Positions 9,194 to 19,616 are shown, counted from the first letter of the stretch. The stretch: 64,000 bases of DNA from Corynebacterium casei LMG S-19264 (GCF_000550785.1 NZ_CP004350.1:1468009-1532008); one strand, 5' to 3'. Notes: generated by a model from the letters alone, not told the origin. Numbers and translations are program-made.

Positions 9194-9213
9194 AGTATAT
9201 CTATGACATGTCA
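9194..9213 (-). promoter_or_regulatory. Putative promoter/operator of the monooxygenase–reductase pair
   Basis: A TATACT −10-like hexamer (9199–9194, minus strand) is adjacent to the perfect 10-bp palindrome TGACATGTCA (9204–9213). The palindrome overlaps the −35/spacer region, a typical repressor position. Confidence 0.4.
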
Positions 9214-9230
9214 ACAATATTTTGGGAAAG

Positions 9231-10049
9231 TTATTCCAGACTTAACGAATCAATCAAAATGGCAAGGTCAGAGGTGGTGATGATGCGAAGTGGCTTCTGA
9301 TTTCGCTCGCCATTCTCTGTCACAATGGCCGCGTGAGGCAGTCGACCGACCTTATCGGGGCTGATCAAGGCATCGACCGCCTCCTGCGCTGTAATGTCCC
9401 GCGCAAGGAAGACCGCTTGGTCGATCTTTTTCACCATGGCCAGAACATCTGCAATGGTCCGGGCGTCTAGGGCGTTATTGTCCGCCAAATCAGTGGCCAC
9501 CCACCGGGAGATTGTGTTTGTGGTTAACAGCTGCACGAACTTGTTGTCTTCATAAATGGGAATCTGCGCAAAGCCGTCCTCCCGTATTACCTTCAGGGCA
9601 TCGGTGACAGGGGAGTCAGGACTCAAGCTCACCACATTGGTTGGTTGAAGAATCGAGAGCGCTGAACGTGGATCAATAAGCAGTCCGCGCAACATTTCAA
9701 TATCTTTGACCACAACCGGGTGCGGCTCCGCGATCGGTTCTCCGTTGTTATAGCGGCCATGGGAAATAGCATTGCGCAAATTTCCATAATCCTTCAGCAC
9801 TTCGCCTTGCCTACGCGATAGCAAGTGCTTGTCCACCGCGCGGTCTACCATCCACCAAAATGAGTCCGAACGCTTGGCTTCCAGCACAATCCGCAAATGC
9901 GTCTCAATGTCATTGAACGCAGAAAGAAAAGGAATAGCTCGGCTCTGAAATTTCTGCTCAGTCTTAGCGTCCTCTAAATCTGCATCGGAGGCGTTGGGCT
10001 GAGTGTCTCCATTTTGCGTGGATGTCATAGGTGTTAGCGTACTGAACAT
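9231..10049 (-). CDS. HEPN-like domain fused to a CBS-domain pair
   Basis: The 272-residue cytoplasmic protein has two parts. The N-terminal helical part (about residues 30–125) contains LRNAISHGR, which has the R-x4-H arrangement (Arg92, His97) of HEPN ribonuclease-type domains. The C-terminal part (about 128–270) reads as two CBS motifs, which usually bind adenine nucleotides. Nuclease activity is an inference from one short motif. Two starts are possible, 10049 and ATG 10028, and neither has a clear ribosome site. The gene ends about 100 bases before the monooxygenase gene on the same strand, and nothing nearby looks like a toxin–antitoxin partner. Confidence 0.75.
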   Translation of the reverse strand: MFSTLTPMTSTQNGDTQPNASDADLEDAKTEQKFQSRAIPFLSAFNDIETHLRIVLEAKRSDSFWWMVDRAVDKHLLSRRQGEVLKDYGNLRNAISHGRYNNGEPIAEPHPVVVKDIEMLRGLLIDPRSALSILQPTNVVSLSPDSPVTDALKVIREDGFAQIPIYEDNKFVQLLTTNTISRWVATDLADNNALDARTIADVLAMVKKIDQAVFLARDITAQEAVDALISPDKVGRLPHAAIVTENGERNQKPLRIITTSDLAILIDSLSLE

Positions 10050-10103
10050 CCACGAAGTGATGGCTTGATTTTTAGTCGGCGAAACTTCGTACCAATGCGA
10101 AAA

Positions 10104-10140
10104 CCCACTAAGACTTTTAGTGCAAGTGAGTCTCAGTGGG
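10104..10140 (-). terminator. Terminator of the zinc metallopeptidase gene
   Basis: A 12-bp stem with one mismatch (10104–10115 with 10129–10140) is followed on the minus strand by TTTT. It lies about 40 bases beyond the stop at 10179. Confidence 0.8.
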
Positions 10141-10178
10141 CTGAATAGCTGCGCTAGGCGGGGCCAAAGGCGGTTTGG

Positions 10179-11078
10179 CTAGGAGTTATAAACCCCGCGT
10201 TCCAAGGTGTCGCATGCTGCCATGGTGCTTTCGCTGTAGCCGGTTAAGAAAGCTTCTTGGCGCTGTTCAGAGGTGCCGTGCGTGAACATATCCGGGCGGA
10301 CTTCACCGCCTGAGCGCTGCTGGATGTTGTCATCTCCCACAGCGCGTGCAGTGTCCACCGCAGTAGCCACCTGTTCTGGGGTGATGGGCTCCAGCATGGC
10401 GTCTTCGCCCTTATCGGCATGCGATGCCCAAAGGCCTGCGTAGCAGTCTGCCTGCAACTCGATCTTCACAGCATTGGAATCCTCACCAGGCTCGTTGTAA
10501 TTAGACAAACTCAACGTGCCCTCGAGCTGCTGAATGTGGTGACCGAATTCATGAGCAACAATGTACATCTGCGCCAGCGGGGCATTCGTGCCGCCGAATT
10601 GCTCCAACTGTTCAAAGAATGAGACATCAAAGTAGGAAGTTTGGTCTGCCGGGCAATAGAAGGGGCCAGTCGCCGCAGTAGCCGCGCCGCATCCCGATTG
10701 AACAGTGTCTTGGAAAACCACGCGTCCTGGTTCAACATATTCAATGCCAGCCTCTGCCGGAAGAATTTCCGTCCACACATCGTCCACGGACTGAGCAGTA
10801 AAGTCTACGCGGCAATCGGCGTAAACATTTCCGTCTTCAATTGTCTTGCAGTGGGCGAGGGTATCCCCACCTTCTTCACCGCCTTCAATGGCTGGCTGTT
10901 GTTGCTCTTGTCCACCGAATACATCATCAATCTGGGAGGGATTTCCACCCAGAAGTAGGAAAAGGCCAATCAGCAATACTGATCCAAGGCCGCCGCCGGC
11001 AGCAATAGCTCCGCCTCGACCGCCGCGCCTTGTAGTGGCACGCCTACCACTAATATCTGCACCCTTTTTGAATGTCAT
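10179..11078 (-). CDS. Membrane-anchored neutral zinc metallopeptidase (YpfJ family)
   Basis: The 299-residue protein has a basic Gly/Arg-rich cytoplasmic tail, a single membrane segment (about residues 27–45), and an extracytoplasmic peptidase domain. The zinc motif HExxH is visible in VAHEFGHHIQQLEG. The downstream ELQADCYAGLWA segment probably supplies the third ligand. The conserved C-terminal CDTLERG is typical of the family. Its protein substrates are unknown. It is a single-gene unit divergent from aspS and closed by its own terminator. Confidence 0.9.
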   Translation of the reverse strand: MTFKKGADISGRRATTRRGGRGGAIAAGGGLGSVLLIGLFLLLGGNPSQIDDVFGGQEQQQPAIEGGEEGGDTLAHCKTIEDGNVYADCRVDFTAQSVDDVWTEILPAEAGIEYVEPGRVVFQDTVQSGCGAATAATGPFYCPADQTSYFDVSFFEQLEQFGGTNAPLAQMYIVAHEFGHHIQQLEGTLSLSNYNEPGEDSNAVKIELQADCYAGLWASHADKGEDAMLEPITPEQVATAVDTARAVGDDNIQQRSGGEVRPDMFTHGTSEQRQEAFLTGYSESTMAACDTLERGVYNS

Positions 11079-11389
11079 GCACTGATCATGCCACAGTCAT
11101 GCGCAGGAATTATGTCAAGTAGGAAAATTTTTGGTCAACTTTGCACAGGTCAATCCTTCTCATTTTGTTCTCAGAAAGTTCATGATGAAGTCCATGGGGG
11201 AGTATCGGCCAGTTCGAGGGAGTAAAGCATGTCTGCCGGGTGGGAAAGTATGACCCCCTTAGAGGCCGCGGACATTGAAGGCGAGTAGACTTGGGCCGTT
11301 CATGTCTTCTTCCCGCATGTCGCGCGCGCTGTCTACGCAAGGCGAAGCAGGAAGGAGTGGTTGCATATCTGAAAGGAATGAACACTAAC
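11079..11389. other. 311-base divergent intergenic region, metallopeptidase/aspS
   Basis: No convincing gene, tRNA or T-box leader was seen here. It should hold the divergent promoters. The only clear element is the ribosome site AAAGGA at 11372–11377 near the aspS start. Confidence 0.5.
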
Positions 11390-13213
11390 GTGTTGCGTAC
11401 ACACCTAGCGGGCGAACTCCGCAAAGAGCTGACCGGTGAAACCGTCACCCTTACCGGTTGGGTTTCCCGACGTCGTGACCATGGCGGCGTTATCTTCATT
11501 GACCTGCGCGACCGTTCCGGTCTTGCACAGGCTGTCTTCCGCGAGTCTGAGGTTGCTGAGCAAGCTCATGAACTTCGTTCGGAATTCGTAGTGAAGGTCA
11601 CCGGCATCGTTGAGGCCCGTCCAGAAGGTTCTGAGAACCCAAATCTGGCGTCTGGCGAAATTGAAATCAACGTCACTGAGCTTGAGGTGTTGAACAAGTC
11701 TGCAGCACTTCCTTTCCAGATTGATGACCCATCTACCTCCGGCGAGGTAGGCGAGGAAGCTCGTCTGCGTTACCGCTACCTGGACTTGCGCCGTAAGGCA
11801 CAGGGCGATGCTCTGCGTCTGCGTTCGGCAGCGAACCGCGCTGCACGTCGCGTCCTGGATGCGCACGAGTTCACTGAGATTGAAACCCCAACCTTGACCC
11901 GCTCCACCCCAGAAGGTGCACGTGACTTCCTGGTTCCAGCACGTCTAAAGCCTGGTTCTTGGTACGCACTGCCACAGTCCCCACAGCTGTTCAAGCAGCT
12001 GCTCATGGTTGCCGGCATGGAACGCTACTACCAGATTGCGCGTTGCTACCGCGATGAGGACTTCCGCGCGGACCGTCAGCCAGAGTTCACCCAGTTGGAC
12101 GTTGAGATGTCCTTCGTTGATCAGGATGACGTCATCGCTTTGGGCGAAGAGATCATCTCTGAGCTGTGGAAGCTCATCGGCTATGAAATCACCACCCCAA
12201 TTCCACGCATGACCTACGAGCATGCAATGAAGTACTACGGCTCTGATAAGCCAGACCTGCGCTTCGACATCAAGATTGTGGAGTGCCAGGACTTCTTCAA
12301 GGACACCACCTTCCGCGTATTTCAGAACGAATACGTAGGCGCGGTTGTCATGGAAGGCGGCGCTTCACAGCCTCGCCGCCAGTTCGACGCCTGGCAGGAA
12401 TGGGCAAAGCAGCGCGGCGCAAAGGGCCTTGCCTACATCACCGTTGCCGAAGACGGCACCCTCGGTGGCCCAGTAGCGAAGAACATCACCGACGCTGAGC
12501 GCGAAGGCATTGCTGGGCACGTTGGCGCGAAGCCAGGCGACGCAATCTTCTTCGCCGCTGGTGACACCAAGTCTTCGCGTGCATTGCTTGGTGCAGCACG
12601 TGGTGAGATTGCTCGTAAGAACGACCTCATCAAGGAAGGCGACTGGGCATTCACCTGGGTTGTGGACGCTCCTATGTTTGAGCCAGCAGCCGATGCGACT
12701 GCATCGGGTGACGTTGCTCTGGGTAACTCCAAGTGGACTGCTGTACACCACGCCTTTACCTCTCCTAAGCCAGAGTGGATGGATTCCTTTGATGAGAATC
12801 CAGGTGAAGCAACCGCCTACGCATACGACATTGTGTGCAACGGCAACGAGATCGGCGGCGGCTCCATCCGTATCCACAACGGTGAAGTACAAAAGCGTGT
12901 CTTCAACGTCATGGGTATTGGCGAAGAAGAAGCACAGGAGAAGTTCGGCTTCCTGCTCGACGCCTTCAAGTATGGTGCACCACCACACGGCGGCATCGCG
13001 TTCGGTTGGGATCGTATTGTGTCCCTGCTCGGCGGCTTTGACTCCATCCGTGACGTCATCGCCTTCCCTAAGTCTGGTGGCGGAGTCGATCCATTGACCG
13101 ACGCACCAGCACCAATTCCTGCGCAGCAGCGTAAAGAGACCGGCGTTGATTTCAAGCCAGAAAAGGCGAAGAACAACGCTGAGGCCAAGAACGACAACAA
13201 GGCCGAAGTTTAA
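11390..13213 (+). CDS. aspS: Aspartyl-tRNA synthetase
   Basis: A class II bacterial-type AspRS of 607 residues. It has an N-terminal OB-fold ([13 protein letters not shown]), motif 2 around [20 protein letters not shown], the bacterial insertion domain, and motif 3 in [14 protein letters not shown]. The frame is open from 11291. GTG at 11390 matches the corynebacterial N-terminus ([12 protein letters not shown]), with AAAGGA 12 bases upstream. ATG at 11378 is possible but would directly abut that ribosome site. The C-terminal 25 residues are Lys/Asn/Ala-rich and probably disordered. Actinobacterial AspRS is often non-discriminating when GatCAB is present, but this cannot be settled here. Confidence 0.96.
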   Translation: MLRTHLAGELRKELTGETVTLTGWVSRRRDHGGVIFIDLRDRSGLAQAVFRESEVAEQAHELRSEFVVKVTGIVEARPEGSENPNLASGEIEINVTELEVLNKSAALPFQIDDPSTSGEVGEEARLRYRYLDLRRKAQGDALRLRSAANRAARRVLDAHEFTEIETPTLTRSTPEGARDFLVPARLKPGSWYALPQSPQLFKQLLMVAGMERYYQIARCYRDEDFRADRQPEFTQLDVEMSFVDQDDVIALGEEIISELWKLIGYEITTPIPRMTYEHAMKYYGSDKPDLRFDIKIVECQDFFKDTTFRVFQNEYVGAVVMEGGASQPRRQFDAWQEWAKQRGAKGLAYITVAEDGTLGGPVAKNITDAEREGIAGHVGAKPGDAIFFAAGDTKSSRALLGAARGEIARKNDLIKEGDWAFTWVVDAPMFEPAADATASGDVALGNSKWTAVHHAFTSPKPEWMDSFDENPGEATAYAYDIVCNGNEIGGGSIRIHNGEVQKRVFNVMGIGEEEAQEKFGFLLDAFKYGAPPHGGIAFGWDRIVSLLGGFDSIRDVIAFPKSGGGVDPLTDAPAPIPAQQRKETGVDFKPEKAKNNAEAKNDNKAEV

Positions 13214-13271
13214 AGCTCAAGCTTGAGACTTTAGCTTTCCGCGCACGCCGCGCGGGATGAATCTAGCATTA

Positions 13272-13321
13272 GGCACCACTATTTTCCGCCATGAAATGAA
13301 AGACGTGCTAATAGTGGTGCC
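13272..13321. promoter_or_regulatory. Long-arm inverted repeat upstream of the phosphotransferase gene
   Basis: A perfect 12-bp repeat (GGCACCACTATT at 13272–13283 with its complement at 13310–13321) has a 26-nt loop. It ends 18 bases before the GTG at 13340, just ahead of the GAGGAG ribosome site. No T run follows, so it may act as a leader hairpin rather than as the aspS terminator. Confidence 0.4.
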
Positions 13322-13339
13322 AGACCTGAGGAGTAGACC

Positions 13340-14572
13340 GTGAACCTGGAACAACAACAAGTCGTAGACATTGCTCAAGACTTGCTGTCGCGGCGGTTTG
13401 GTGGTCAACAAAAACTCTCCGAAGTAGAGCGGCTTTCCGGCTCTGGTCACGCTATTGTCCTGCGTGCGCGCGTGTCTTCCTCACCGTTTCTGCAACAGCG
13501 GACCGTGGTACTGAAGCATAATCCGCCAACTGGCCAAGCCATTGATGATGTGGCTTTCATCAGTGAGGTTGTGGCATACCAGTTCACCACATCTCTTTCT
13601 GAAGACACCCGTCCTGGGCCCGTTCTGCTGGCGCACGATATAGAGCAGCGCATTCTGGTTCTGACGGATTTGGGCGATTCCAACACCTTGTCGGATACTC
13701 TCGCGCAGGCTAGCGATGATGAGCGCATGCAAATCATCCGTGCGCTGGGCACTGAGCTTGGTCAAATGCACGCAGATACTGCCGGCCGCGAACCAGACTT
13801 TGAAGCACTGCTCAACCGCGTGGTCCGCAACCACCCTGACAAGGTTAATTATCAGCTGCGTGCAGATGCACTACACAACTCCATCTACTTGGGCATTGAA
13901 ATTCTTGAACGCGCGGGCTTGATGCCGCCTGAGGCAGTGACGCACTACGCGTATGCATCGGCCGCAACCTTGCTCAGCGGAAATGAACGCGCGTTTACGC
14001 CGTTCGATCTTTCACCTGACAACATTATTGTCTCCCACAGGATTTCCTTCCTGGATTACGAATGGGCGGGCTTCCGTAATGTCGGCTTTGACGTCGCATG
14101 TGTGATTGCAGGCTTCCCGCAATTCCTCTTTGCGCGACCAATCTCCAATGAAGAAGCAGACGTATTCGTCCACGCATGGGCACGGGAAGTCACCGACACT
14201 TGGCCACGCTTTGGCGAAAGCGAAGAACTCAACCGTCTGATCGTACGTTCACTCATTGGCTGGGCACTGTCCAGTGTTGCCACGATGTACACCGGCGGGG
14301 TAGAAGAATTAGCGTCTTTTGCTTCTGAGAAGCGCGAAATTGATAAACAAACCGCTAACTCCTTGTTGCGCCCAAGTGGATTAGAGCCGTTCAGCGATGA
14401 TGAAATGCTGGTGCGCCGCGACTTGTTTGAAACCTTTGAAGCACTTCATCGCTTCGCTGTTCGCCGTGGACGCGGCTCATATACCGAGGAATACCAGGTG
14501 ATTGCAGATTTCGGATTGCAAGTAGCTGACCGTCTCCGTGAGAACCGTTTAGGATCGAACCACCAGATCTAG
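13340..14572 (+). CDS. APH-like phosphotransferase family protein
   Basis: The 410-residue protein has the aminoglycoside-phosphotransferase/choline-kinase-like fold. It has a lysine in VVLKHNPPTG, a Brenner-like catalytic segment FTPFDLSPDNIIVSH (Asp and Asn kept; the usual His-Gly before the Asp replaced by Pro-Phe), and the metal-binding FLDYEWAG. It is probably a small-molecule kinase of unknown substrate; antibiotic resistance should not be assumed. GTG 13340 follows a strong GAGGAG site. The gene sits between aspS and rarA on the same strand and may be co-transcribed with rarA. Confidence 0.8.
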   Translation: MNLEQQQVVDIAQDLLSRRFGGQQKLSEVERLSGSGHAIVLRARVSSSPFLQQRTVVLKHNPPTGQAIDDVAFISEVVAYQFTTSLSEDTRPGPVLLAHDIEQRILVLTDLGDSNTLSDTLAQASDDERMQIIRALGTELGQMHADTAGREPDFEALLNRVVRNHPDKVNYQLRADALHNSIYLGIEILERAGLMPPEAVTHYAYASAATLLSGNERAFTPFDLSPDNIIVSHRISFLDYEWAGFRNVGFDVACVIAGFPQFLFARPISNEEADVFVHAWAREVTDTWPRFGESEELNRLIVRSLIGWALSSVATMYTGGVEELASFASEKREIDKQTANSLLRPSGLEPFSDDEMLVRRDLFETFEALHRFAVRRGRGSYTEEYQVIADFGLQVADRLRENRLGSNHQI

Positions 14573-14629
14573 GTATCGCCTGAGATACCCGCTTGGATTT
14601 AATCCCCGCTTTAGGGTTGGAAGGTTTAT

Positions 14630-16123
14630 ATGTCGCAGGACTCGCTATTTCCCACCACGCCATCTGCCAGCACCGATTCTGATAGTGCGACGGGGATAGC
14701 TGGCCGCGGTAACTCCATGTTTGCCACGCACAGCGGATCGCCGCTGGCTGCACGCATGCGCCCGCAAACCTTGGATGAAGTCCTGGGCCAAGATCATTTG
14801 TTAGCTCCCGGCAAACCGCTACGACGTTTGGTGGAGGGCTCCGGTGAGGCCTCTGTTATCTTGTACGGCCCACCAGGCACGGGCAAGACCACGATTGCGT
14901 CTTTGATTGCCTCGGCAATGGGACAAAACTTCGTGGGGCTCTCAGCACTTGATTCTGGCGTAAAGCAAGTCCGTGAAGTTATCACTCATGCACGGCAGGA
15001 AGCCATCCGCGGCGTGCGCACCGTGTTGTTTATTGATGAGGTTCACCGCTTTTCTAAAACCCAGCAAGACGCGCTTCTTGCCGCAGTGGAAAACCGGACG
15101 GTCCTACTTGTTGCCGCAACCACGGAAAACCCTTCATTCTCCGTTGTGGCGCCGCTGCTATCACGCTCGCTTCTGCTGCAATTGAACTCCTTGGAGCCCG
15201 AGCACATTGGGCAGTTAATTGACCGAGCAATTGCATCTGAACGGGGTCTGCAGGGCAGGATCACCATTGCCGATGACGCCCGCGAACAATTGACAATGCT
15301 TGCTGGCGGCGATGCTCGACGGGTATTGACCTACCTGGAAGCTGCTGCTGAGACCACAGAAGCCAACGCAGTTGAAGCCAAATCCGCTGAAGCAAGCGTC
15401 GACGATTCTGCGGCCGATGATTCTGGGGCTGATGAATCCAGCGCTGATGAAGCGGTTGCGGGGAAGCCGGTGTTGACCTCAGAAATTCTTAATGCCAGTG
15501 TGAACCGCGCGGTGGTGCGCTATGACCGCGATGGTGATCAGCATTATGACGTGGTGTCAGCGTTTATTAAGTCCATTCGTGGCTCAGACGTGGATGCAGC
15601 CTTGCACTACTTGGCGCGGATGATTGAAGCTGGCGAGGACCCGCGGTTTATTGCGCGGCGCTTGATTGTGCACGCCTCAGAGGATATCGGCATGGCGGAT
15701 CCAACGGCGTTGCCAACAGCTGTTGCCGCAGCACAGGCAGCACAGCTCATTGGTTTGCCCGAGGCACGTATTCCGCTTGCGCAGGCAGTAATTCACTTGG
15801 CTACCGCGCCGAAATCTAATTCCGTCATGCAGGCCATTGCCGCAGCCCAAGAAGACATCGGGCGGGGAAAGATTGGTCACGTACCGCCGCATTTGCGTGA
15901 TGGGCACTATGAAGGCGCGAAGCGACTGGGAAGCGCGGTGGGGTATCAGTTCCCGCATGATGATCCACGCGGTGTGGTTGCACAGCAATACCTGCCTGAT
16001 GAGCTCGCAGATGCACAGTACTATCACCCAACGGATCATGGCGCCGAAAAGCGGATTAATGAATACCTGCCACGCCTGCGGGGAATTGTCCGGCAGGAAC
16101 CTAAGAGTGGCAAGCGCAAATAA
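14630..16123 (+). CDS. rarA: Replication-associated recombination protein A (RarA/MgsA)
   Basis: A AAA+ ATPase related to clamp loaders that acts at stalled replication forks. Walker A is [12 protein letters not shown], Walker B is [10 protein letters not shown], and sensor 1 is [11 protein letters not shown]. The C-terminal oligomerisation region follows. At 497 residues it is longer than usual (about 430–450) because of an Ala/Asp/Ser/Glu-rich insertion at about residues 237–282, just before the segment [22 protein letters not shown] 14630 is preceded by GGAAGG. The gene precedes alaS on the same strand with a 227-base gap that holds a structured leader. Confidence 0.94.
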   Translation: MSQDSLFPTTPSASTDSDSATGIAGRGNSMFATHSGSPLAARMRPQTLDEVLGQDHLLAPGKPLRRLVEGSGEASVILYGPPGTGKTTIASLIASAMGQNFVGLSALDSGVKQVREVITHARQEAIRGVRTVLFIDEVHRFSKTQQDALLAAVENRTVLLVAATTENPSFSVVAPLLSRSLLLQLNSLEPEHIGQLIDRAIASERGLQGRITIADDAREQLTMLAGGDARRVLTYLEAAAETTEANAVEAKSAEASVDDSAADDSGADESSADEAVAGKPVLTSEILNASVNRAVVRYDRDGDQHYDVVSAFIKSIRGSDVDAALHYLARMIEAGEDPRFIARRLIVHASEDIGMADPTALPTAVAAAQAAQLIGLPEARIPLAQAVIHLATAPKSNSVMQAIAAAQEDIGRGKIGHVPPHLRDGHYEGAKRLGSAVGYQFPHDDPRGVVAQQYLPDELADAQYYHPTDHGAEKRINEYLPRLRGIVRQEPKSGKRK

Positions 16124-16170
16124 TCGTTTGTGCGCCTCAAAAATACCGCCCTAGATTCCATGCTCACACG

Positions 16171-16273
16171 CAAGACGGGTAAAGTCTTGTGGTGTTAAGT
16201 CCGCACTCGTGGTCAGTGTTGCTCCCTCATGCATGTGATGCCACTGCATTGATGGCATTGATAGAGTGCGGAC
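16171..16273 (+). promoter_or_regulatory. Structured leader upstream of alaS
   Basis: Three hairpins are visible: CAAGAC/GTCTTG (16171–16176 with 16184–16189); GTCCGCACTC/GAGTGCGGAC (16199–16208 with 16264–16273, perfect 10 bp); and, nested in the second, ATGCCA/TGGCAT (16238–16243 with 16253–16258). The block ends 78 bases before the alaS start. No T-box consensus was found. It may be a cis-regulatory RNA or an operator arrangement. Confidence 0.45.
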
Positions 16274-16350
16274 GAGAGATTTAACCCGCCAGATGCTGCA
16301 TTTATCAATCCCGATAGATGCCGCCGATAGATGCAAAAGGACACTGCACA

Positions 16351-19026
16351 GTGAAGACTCATGAGATTCGCGAACGGTTTACCCAACACTTCGTTAATAG
16401 TGGACACGAAGCGGTACCGAGCGCCTCGTTGATTCTTGATGACCCAAACCTGCTGTTCGTCAACGCTGGCATGGTTCCTTTCAAGCCTTACTTCCTGGGC
16501 CAGCAGAACCCACCGTTTCCGAACGGTCTAGCAACTTCTATCCAAAAGTGCGTGCGCACCTTGGATATCGAAGAAGTTGGCATCACCACCCGCCACAACA
16601 CCTTCTTCCAGATGGCCGGCAACTTCTCCTTCGGTCAGTACTTCAAGGAAGGCGCTATCAAGAATGCCTGGGCGCTCCTGACTAATTCTGTTGAAGAAGG
16701 AGGCTTTGGCCTAGACCCAGAGCGCTTGTGGGTCACCGTCTACTTGGACGATGATGAGGCAGCAGAGATTTGGAACACCGTTATCGGCGTGTCTAAAGAA
16801 CGCATCCAGCGCATGGGCATGGAAGACAACTACTGGTCCATGGGTGTGCCTGGTCCTTGTGGTCCTTGTTCTGAGATCTATTACGACCGTGGCCCAGAAT
16901 ATGGCAACGAAGGCGGGCCAGAGGCTGATGATAACCGCTACATGGAGATCTGGAACTTGGTCTTCATGCAGAACATCCGCGGCGAAGGCACCGGCAAGGG
17001 AAACTTTGAAATCCTCGGCGAGCTGCCAAAGAAGAATATTGATACCGGCATGGGCATTGAGCGCGTTGCTTGTATCCTGCAGGGCGTAGACAATGTCTAT
17101 GAAACCGACCTTCTGGCACCAGTTATTGCTGAGGCTGAAAAGGTCACCGGCGCAACCTATGAAGACCCTAAGGATGGGCGCATCAATGATGTGCGCTTCC
17201 GCGTGATTGCAGACCACTCCCGTACCGCGATGATGCTCATCCTGGATGGCGTAACCCCATCCAACGAAGGCCGTGGCTACATCCTGCGCCGTCTGGTGCG
17301 CCGCATTATTCGCTCCGCACGTCTACTTGGTGCGCAGGCTGAGGTCCTCGAGCGTTTCATGAACACCATCATGGACACTATGGAGCTTTCTTACCCAGAG
17401 ATCACAGAAAACCGTGAGCGCATCCTGCGCGTTTCCCTCAATGAGGAAAAGGCTTTCTTGAAGACCCTGGAATCCGGTACCCATCGCTTTGATGAGGTGG
17501 CATCGGCGGCTAAAACTGCTGGCAAGTCCACGGTTCAGGGCGATGAGGCTTTCGAACTGCATGACACCTATGGTTTCCCAATTGACCTGACTTTGGAGAT
17601 GGCTGCAGAAGCTGGTCTCGAAGTGGACATGGAATCCTTCAACGCTGCAATGACCCAGCAGCGTGAGCGTGCCAAGGCGGATAACCGCGCTAAGAAGCAC
17701 GGCCACGCTGATGAGTCTTTGTACCGCGAGTGGGTGGACAACCAGCCAACCATCTTCACTGGTTATGAAGAGATTTCTTCCGACGCCAAGGTGATCGGCC
17801 TGGTTCGCGACAGCGAAAAGATCACCTCCGCTGGTGCCGGCGAGGAAATTGAAGTCATCTTGGACCATAGCCCGCTGTACGCGGAATCTGGTGGACAGAT
17901 GGCCGACCGCGGCCGCATTTTCACCGGTGACACAGTCCTGGACGTCCAAGACGTGCAGAAGATCGGCAAGAAGCTGTGGGTACACAAGGCTACCGTGGCT
18001 TCCGGTGGCTTGGACTTGGGCTCTAACGTCACCGCTGAGGTTGACCAGCAGTGGCGTCACGGCGCAACACAGGCGCACACCGCTACTCACTTGATTCACG
18101 CTGCAGTGCGCCAGGTTCTTGGCCCAACAGCAGTCCAGGCTGGTTCCTTGAACCGTCCGGGTTACCTGCGCTTTGACTTCAACTACACCGAGCAGCTGAC
18201 GCAAGCGCAGATGGATGAAATCGCTCTGATTGCCAACCAGGCTGTGGACTCTGACTTCGCTGTCAACACCATTGAGACCTCTTTGGAAGAAGCAAAGGCA
18301 ATGGGCGCGATGGCATTGTTCGGCGAGAACTACGGCAACAATGTACGCGTCGTAGAAATCGGTGGACCTTTCTCCATCGAGCTCTGTGGTGGTACGCACG
18401 TGGCGCATTCCTCCCAGATTGGCCTAGTTTCTGTCCTGGGTGAGTCTTCGGTTGGTTCAGGCGCCCGTCGTATTGAGGCTTTTTCCGGCATGGATGCCTT
18501 CAAGTACTACTCCAAGGAAGCAGCACTTATTGATGCCGTTTCGAAGGATCTGAAGGTCCCATCGGATGATTTGCCAGGCCGCATTGCTGCTTTGACGGAG
18601 AAGCTGAAGCAAGCTGAGAAGGAAATCCAGAAACTGCACCAGGCACAGCTGCAGGCAAACGCGGCAGAGTTCGTGGCTCAAGCTGAAGACATCAATGGCT
18701 TCAAGGTTTTGACCGTGAACCTACCAGCAGGAGTTGCTGCTGGTGACCTGCGTACCCTGGCTACCGACCTGCGCAACCGCATGAACAATGACGACGCGAT
18801 CATCGTTCTGGCATCCGACAATGACGGCAAGCTGCCATTTATCGCGGCTGCAACGAAGTCGGCTGTCGCACGTGGTGTGAAGTCCGGCGACCTGGTTAAG
18901 ACCTTCGGCGAATATGTCGATGGCCGTGGCGGCGGAAAGCCTGACATGGCGCAGGGCGCGGGCAACACTGCTGCTGGTGTGGAGCAGGGCTTTGCCGCTG
19001 TTAAAGACTTCGCTGCCAAGCTCTAG
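16351..19026 (+). CDS. alaS: Alanyl-tRNA synthetase
   Basis: Charges and proofreads tRNA-Ala. The 891-residue protein has the full set of domains: class II catalytic core ([19 protein letters not shown]), tRNA-recognition region, editing domain with the zinc/catalytic motif [10 protein letters not shown] plus the later [13 protein letters not shown], and a C-terminal C-Ala domain ending [15 protein letters not shown]. The frame opens at 16318, but GTG 16351 gives the expected start ([14 protein letters not shown]) and has AAAAGGA 9 bases upstream. ruvX follows 26 bases later, then mltG and the aro genes. Confidence 0.97.
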   Translation: MKTHEIRERFTQHFVNSGHEAVPSASLILDDPNLLFVNAGMVPFKPYFLGQQNPPFPNGLATSIQKCVRTLDIEEVGITTRHNTFFQMAGNFSFGQYFKEGAIKNAWALLTNSVEEGGFGLDPERLWVTVYLDDDEAAEIWNTVIGVSKERIQRMGMEDNYWSMGVPGPCGPCSEIYYDRGPEYGNEGGPEADDNRYMEIWNLVFMQNIRGEGTGKGNFEILGELPKKNIDTGMGIERVACILQGVDNVYETDLLAPVIAEAEKVTGATYEDPKDGRINDVRFRVIADHSRTAMMLILDGVTPSNEGRGYILRRLVRRIIRSARLLGAQAEVLERFMNTIMDTMELSYPEITENRERILRVSLNEEKAFLKTLESGTHRFDEVASAAKTAGKSTVQGDEAFELHDTYGFPIDLTLEMAAEAGLEVDMESFNAAMTQQRERAKADNRAKKHGHADESLYREWVDNQPTIFTGYEEISSDAKVIGLVRDSEKITSAGAGEEIEVILDHSPLYAESGGQMADRGRIFTGDTVLDVQDVQKIGKKLWVHKATVASGGLDLGSNVTAEVDQQWRHGATQAHTATHLIHAAVRQVLGPTAVQAGSLNRPGYLRFDFNYTEQLTQAQMDEIALIANQAVDSDFAVNTIETSLEEAKAMGAMALFGENYGNNVRVVEIGGPFSIELCGGTHVAHSSQIGLVSVLGESSVGSGARRIEAFSGMDAFKYYSKEAALIDAVSKDLKVPSDDLPGRIAALTEKLKQAEKEIQKLHQAQLQANAAEFVAQAEDINGFKVLTVNLPAGVAAGDLRTLATDLRNRMNNDDAIIVLASDNDGKLPFIAAATKSAVARGVKSGDLVKTFGEYVDGRGGGKPDMAQGAGNTAAGVEQGFAAVKDFAAKL

Positions 19027-19052
19027 TCCAGATTCTAAAGAGCAGATACATC

Positions 19053-19616
19053 ATGGCAAAGGTTTCACCGGATACTCCGGGCGTGGATGACCCAGGTCCC
19101 GGCCGTCGACTCGGCTTGGACGTGGGCACCGTCCGCATTGGCGTAGCGGTCTCTGACCGCGATGGCCGTCTGGCCACTCCAGTGGAAACCGTGCCGCGCG
19201 AAACCGGTCTGAAAGACGCGGACCAGGGCGACATCGATAGGCTGCTGGCAATTATTGCCGAATACGGCATCATCGAAATCGTCGTGGGTTTCCCGCGCGA
19301 TTTGCAGGGCAATGGCTCCGCCAGCGTCAAACACGCCAAGGAAATCGCTTTCCGCCTCAAGCGTCGCTTGGCCAAACCATTTGCAACTGACCCAACTCCG
19401 CCGCAGCCCACCCCCGTTATCCGGATGGGCGATGAACGGCTCACCACAGTTGCTGCCACCACAGCGCTGCGTGCCTCTGGTGTGAGTGAGAAGAAGGGCC
19501 GTTCTGTTATTGACCAGGCTGCGGCCGTAGAGATTCTGCAGTCCTGGATCGATGGGCGCAGCGCTGCCTTGGCCGATGAAACGGGCAACGAATCGGGCGA
19601 AGAACCGGGCGAATAA
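19053..19616 (+). CDS. ruvX: YqgF/RuvX family Holliday junction resolvase-like protein
   Basis: A 187-residue RNase H-fold protein. The N-terminal [13 protein letters not shown] carries the first acidic catalytic residue. The second acidic motif follows in [12 protein letters not shown], and the late motif in [15 protein letters not shown]. In other bacteria the family works in 16S rRNA 5' processing and possibly in recombination. The last 15 residues are Glu/Gly-rich and probably disordered. It sits 26 bases after alaS and shares its operon, a common bacterial arrangement. Confidence 0.93.
   Translation: MAKVSPDTPGVDDPGPGRRLGLDVGTVRIGVAVSDRDGRLATPVETVPRETGLKDADQGDIDRLLAIIAEYGIIEIVVGFPRDLQGNGSASVKHAKEIAFRLKRRLAKPFATDPTPPQPTPVIRMGDERLTTVAATTALRASGVSEKKGRSVIDQAAAVEILQSWIDGRSAALADETGNESGEEPGE

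Noticed and set aside
13340..14572. Aminoglycoside resistance gene
   Set aside because: The fold family is broad, the catalytic loop is atypical, and the gene sits in a housekeeping context.
16124..16350. T-box riboswitch upstream of alaS
   Set aside because: Hairpins are present but the conserved T-box bulge sequence and antiterminator were not found.
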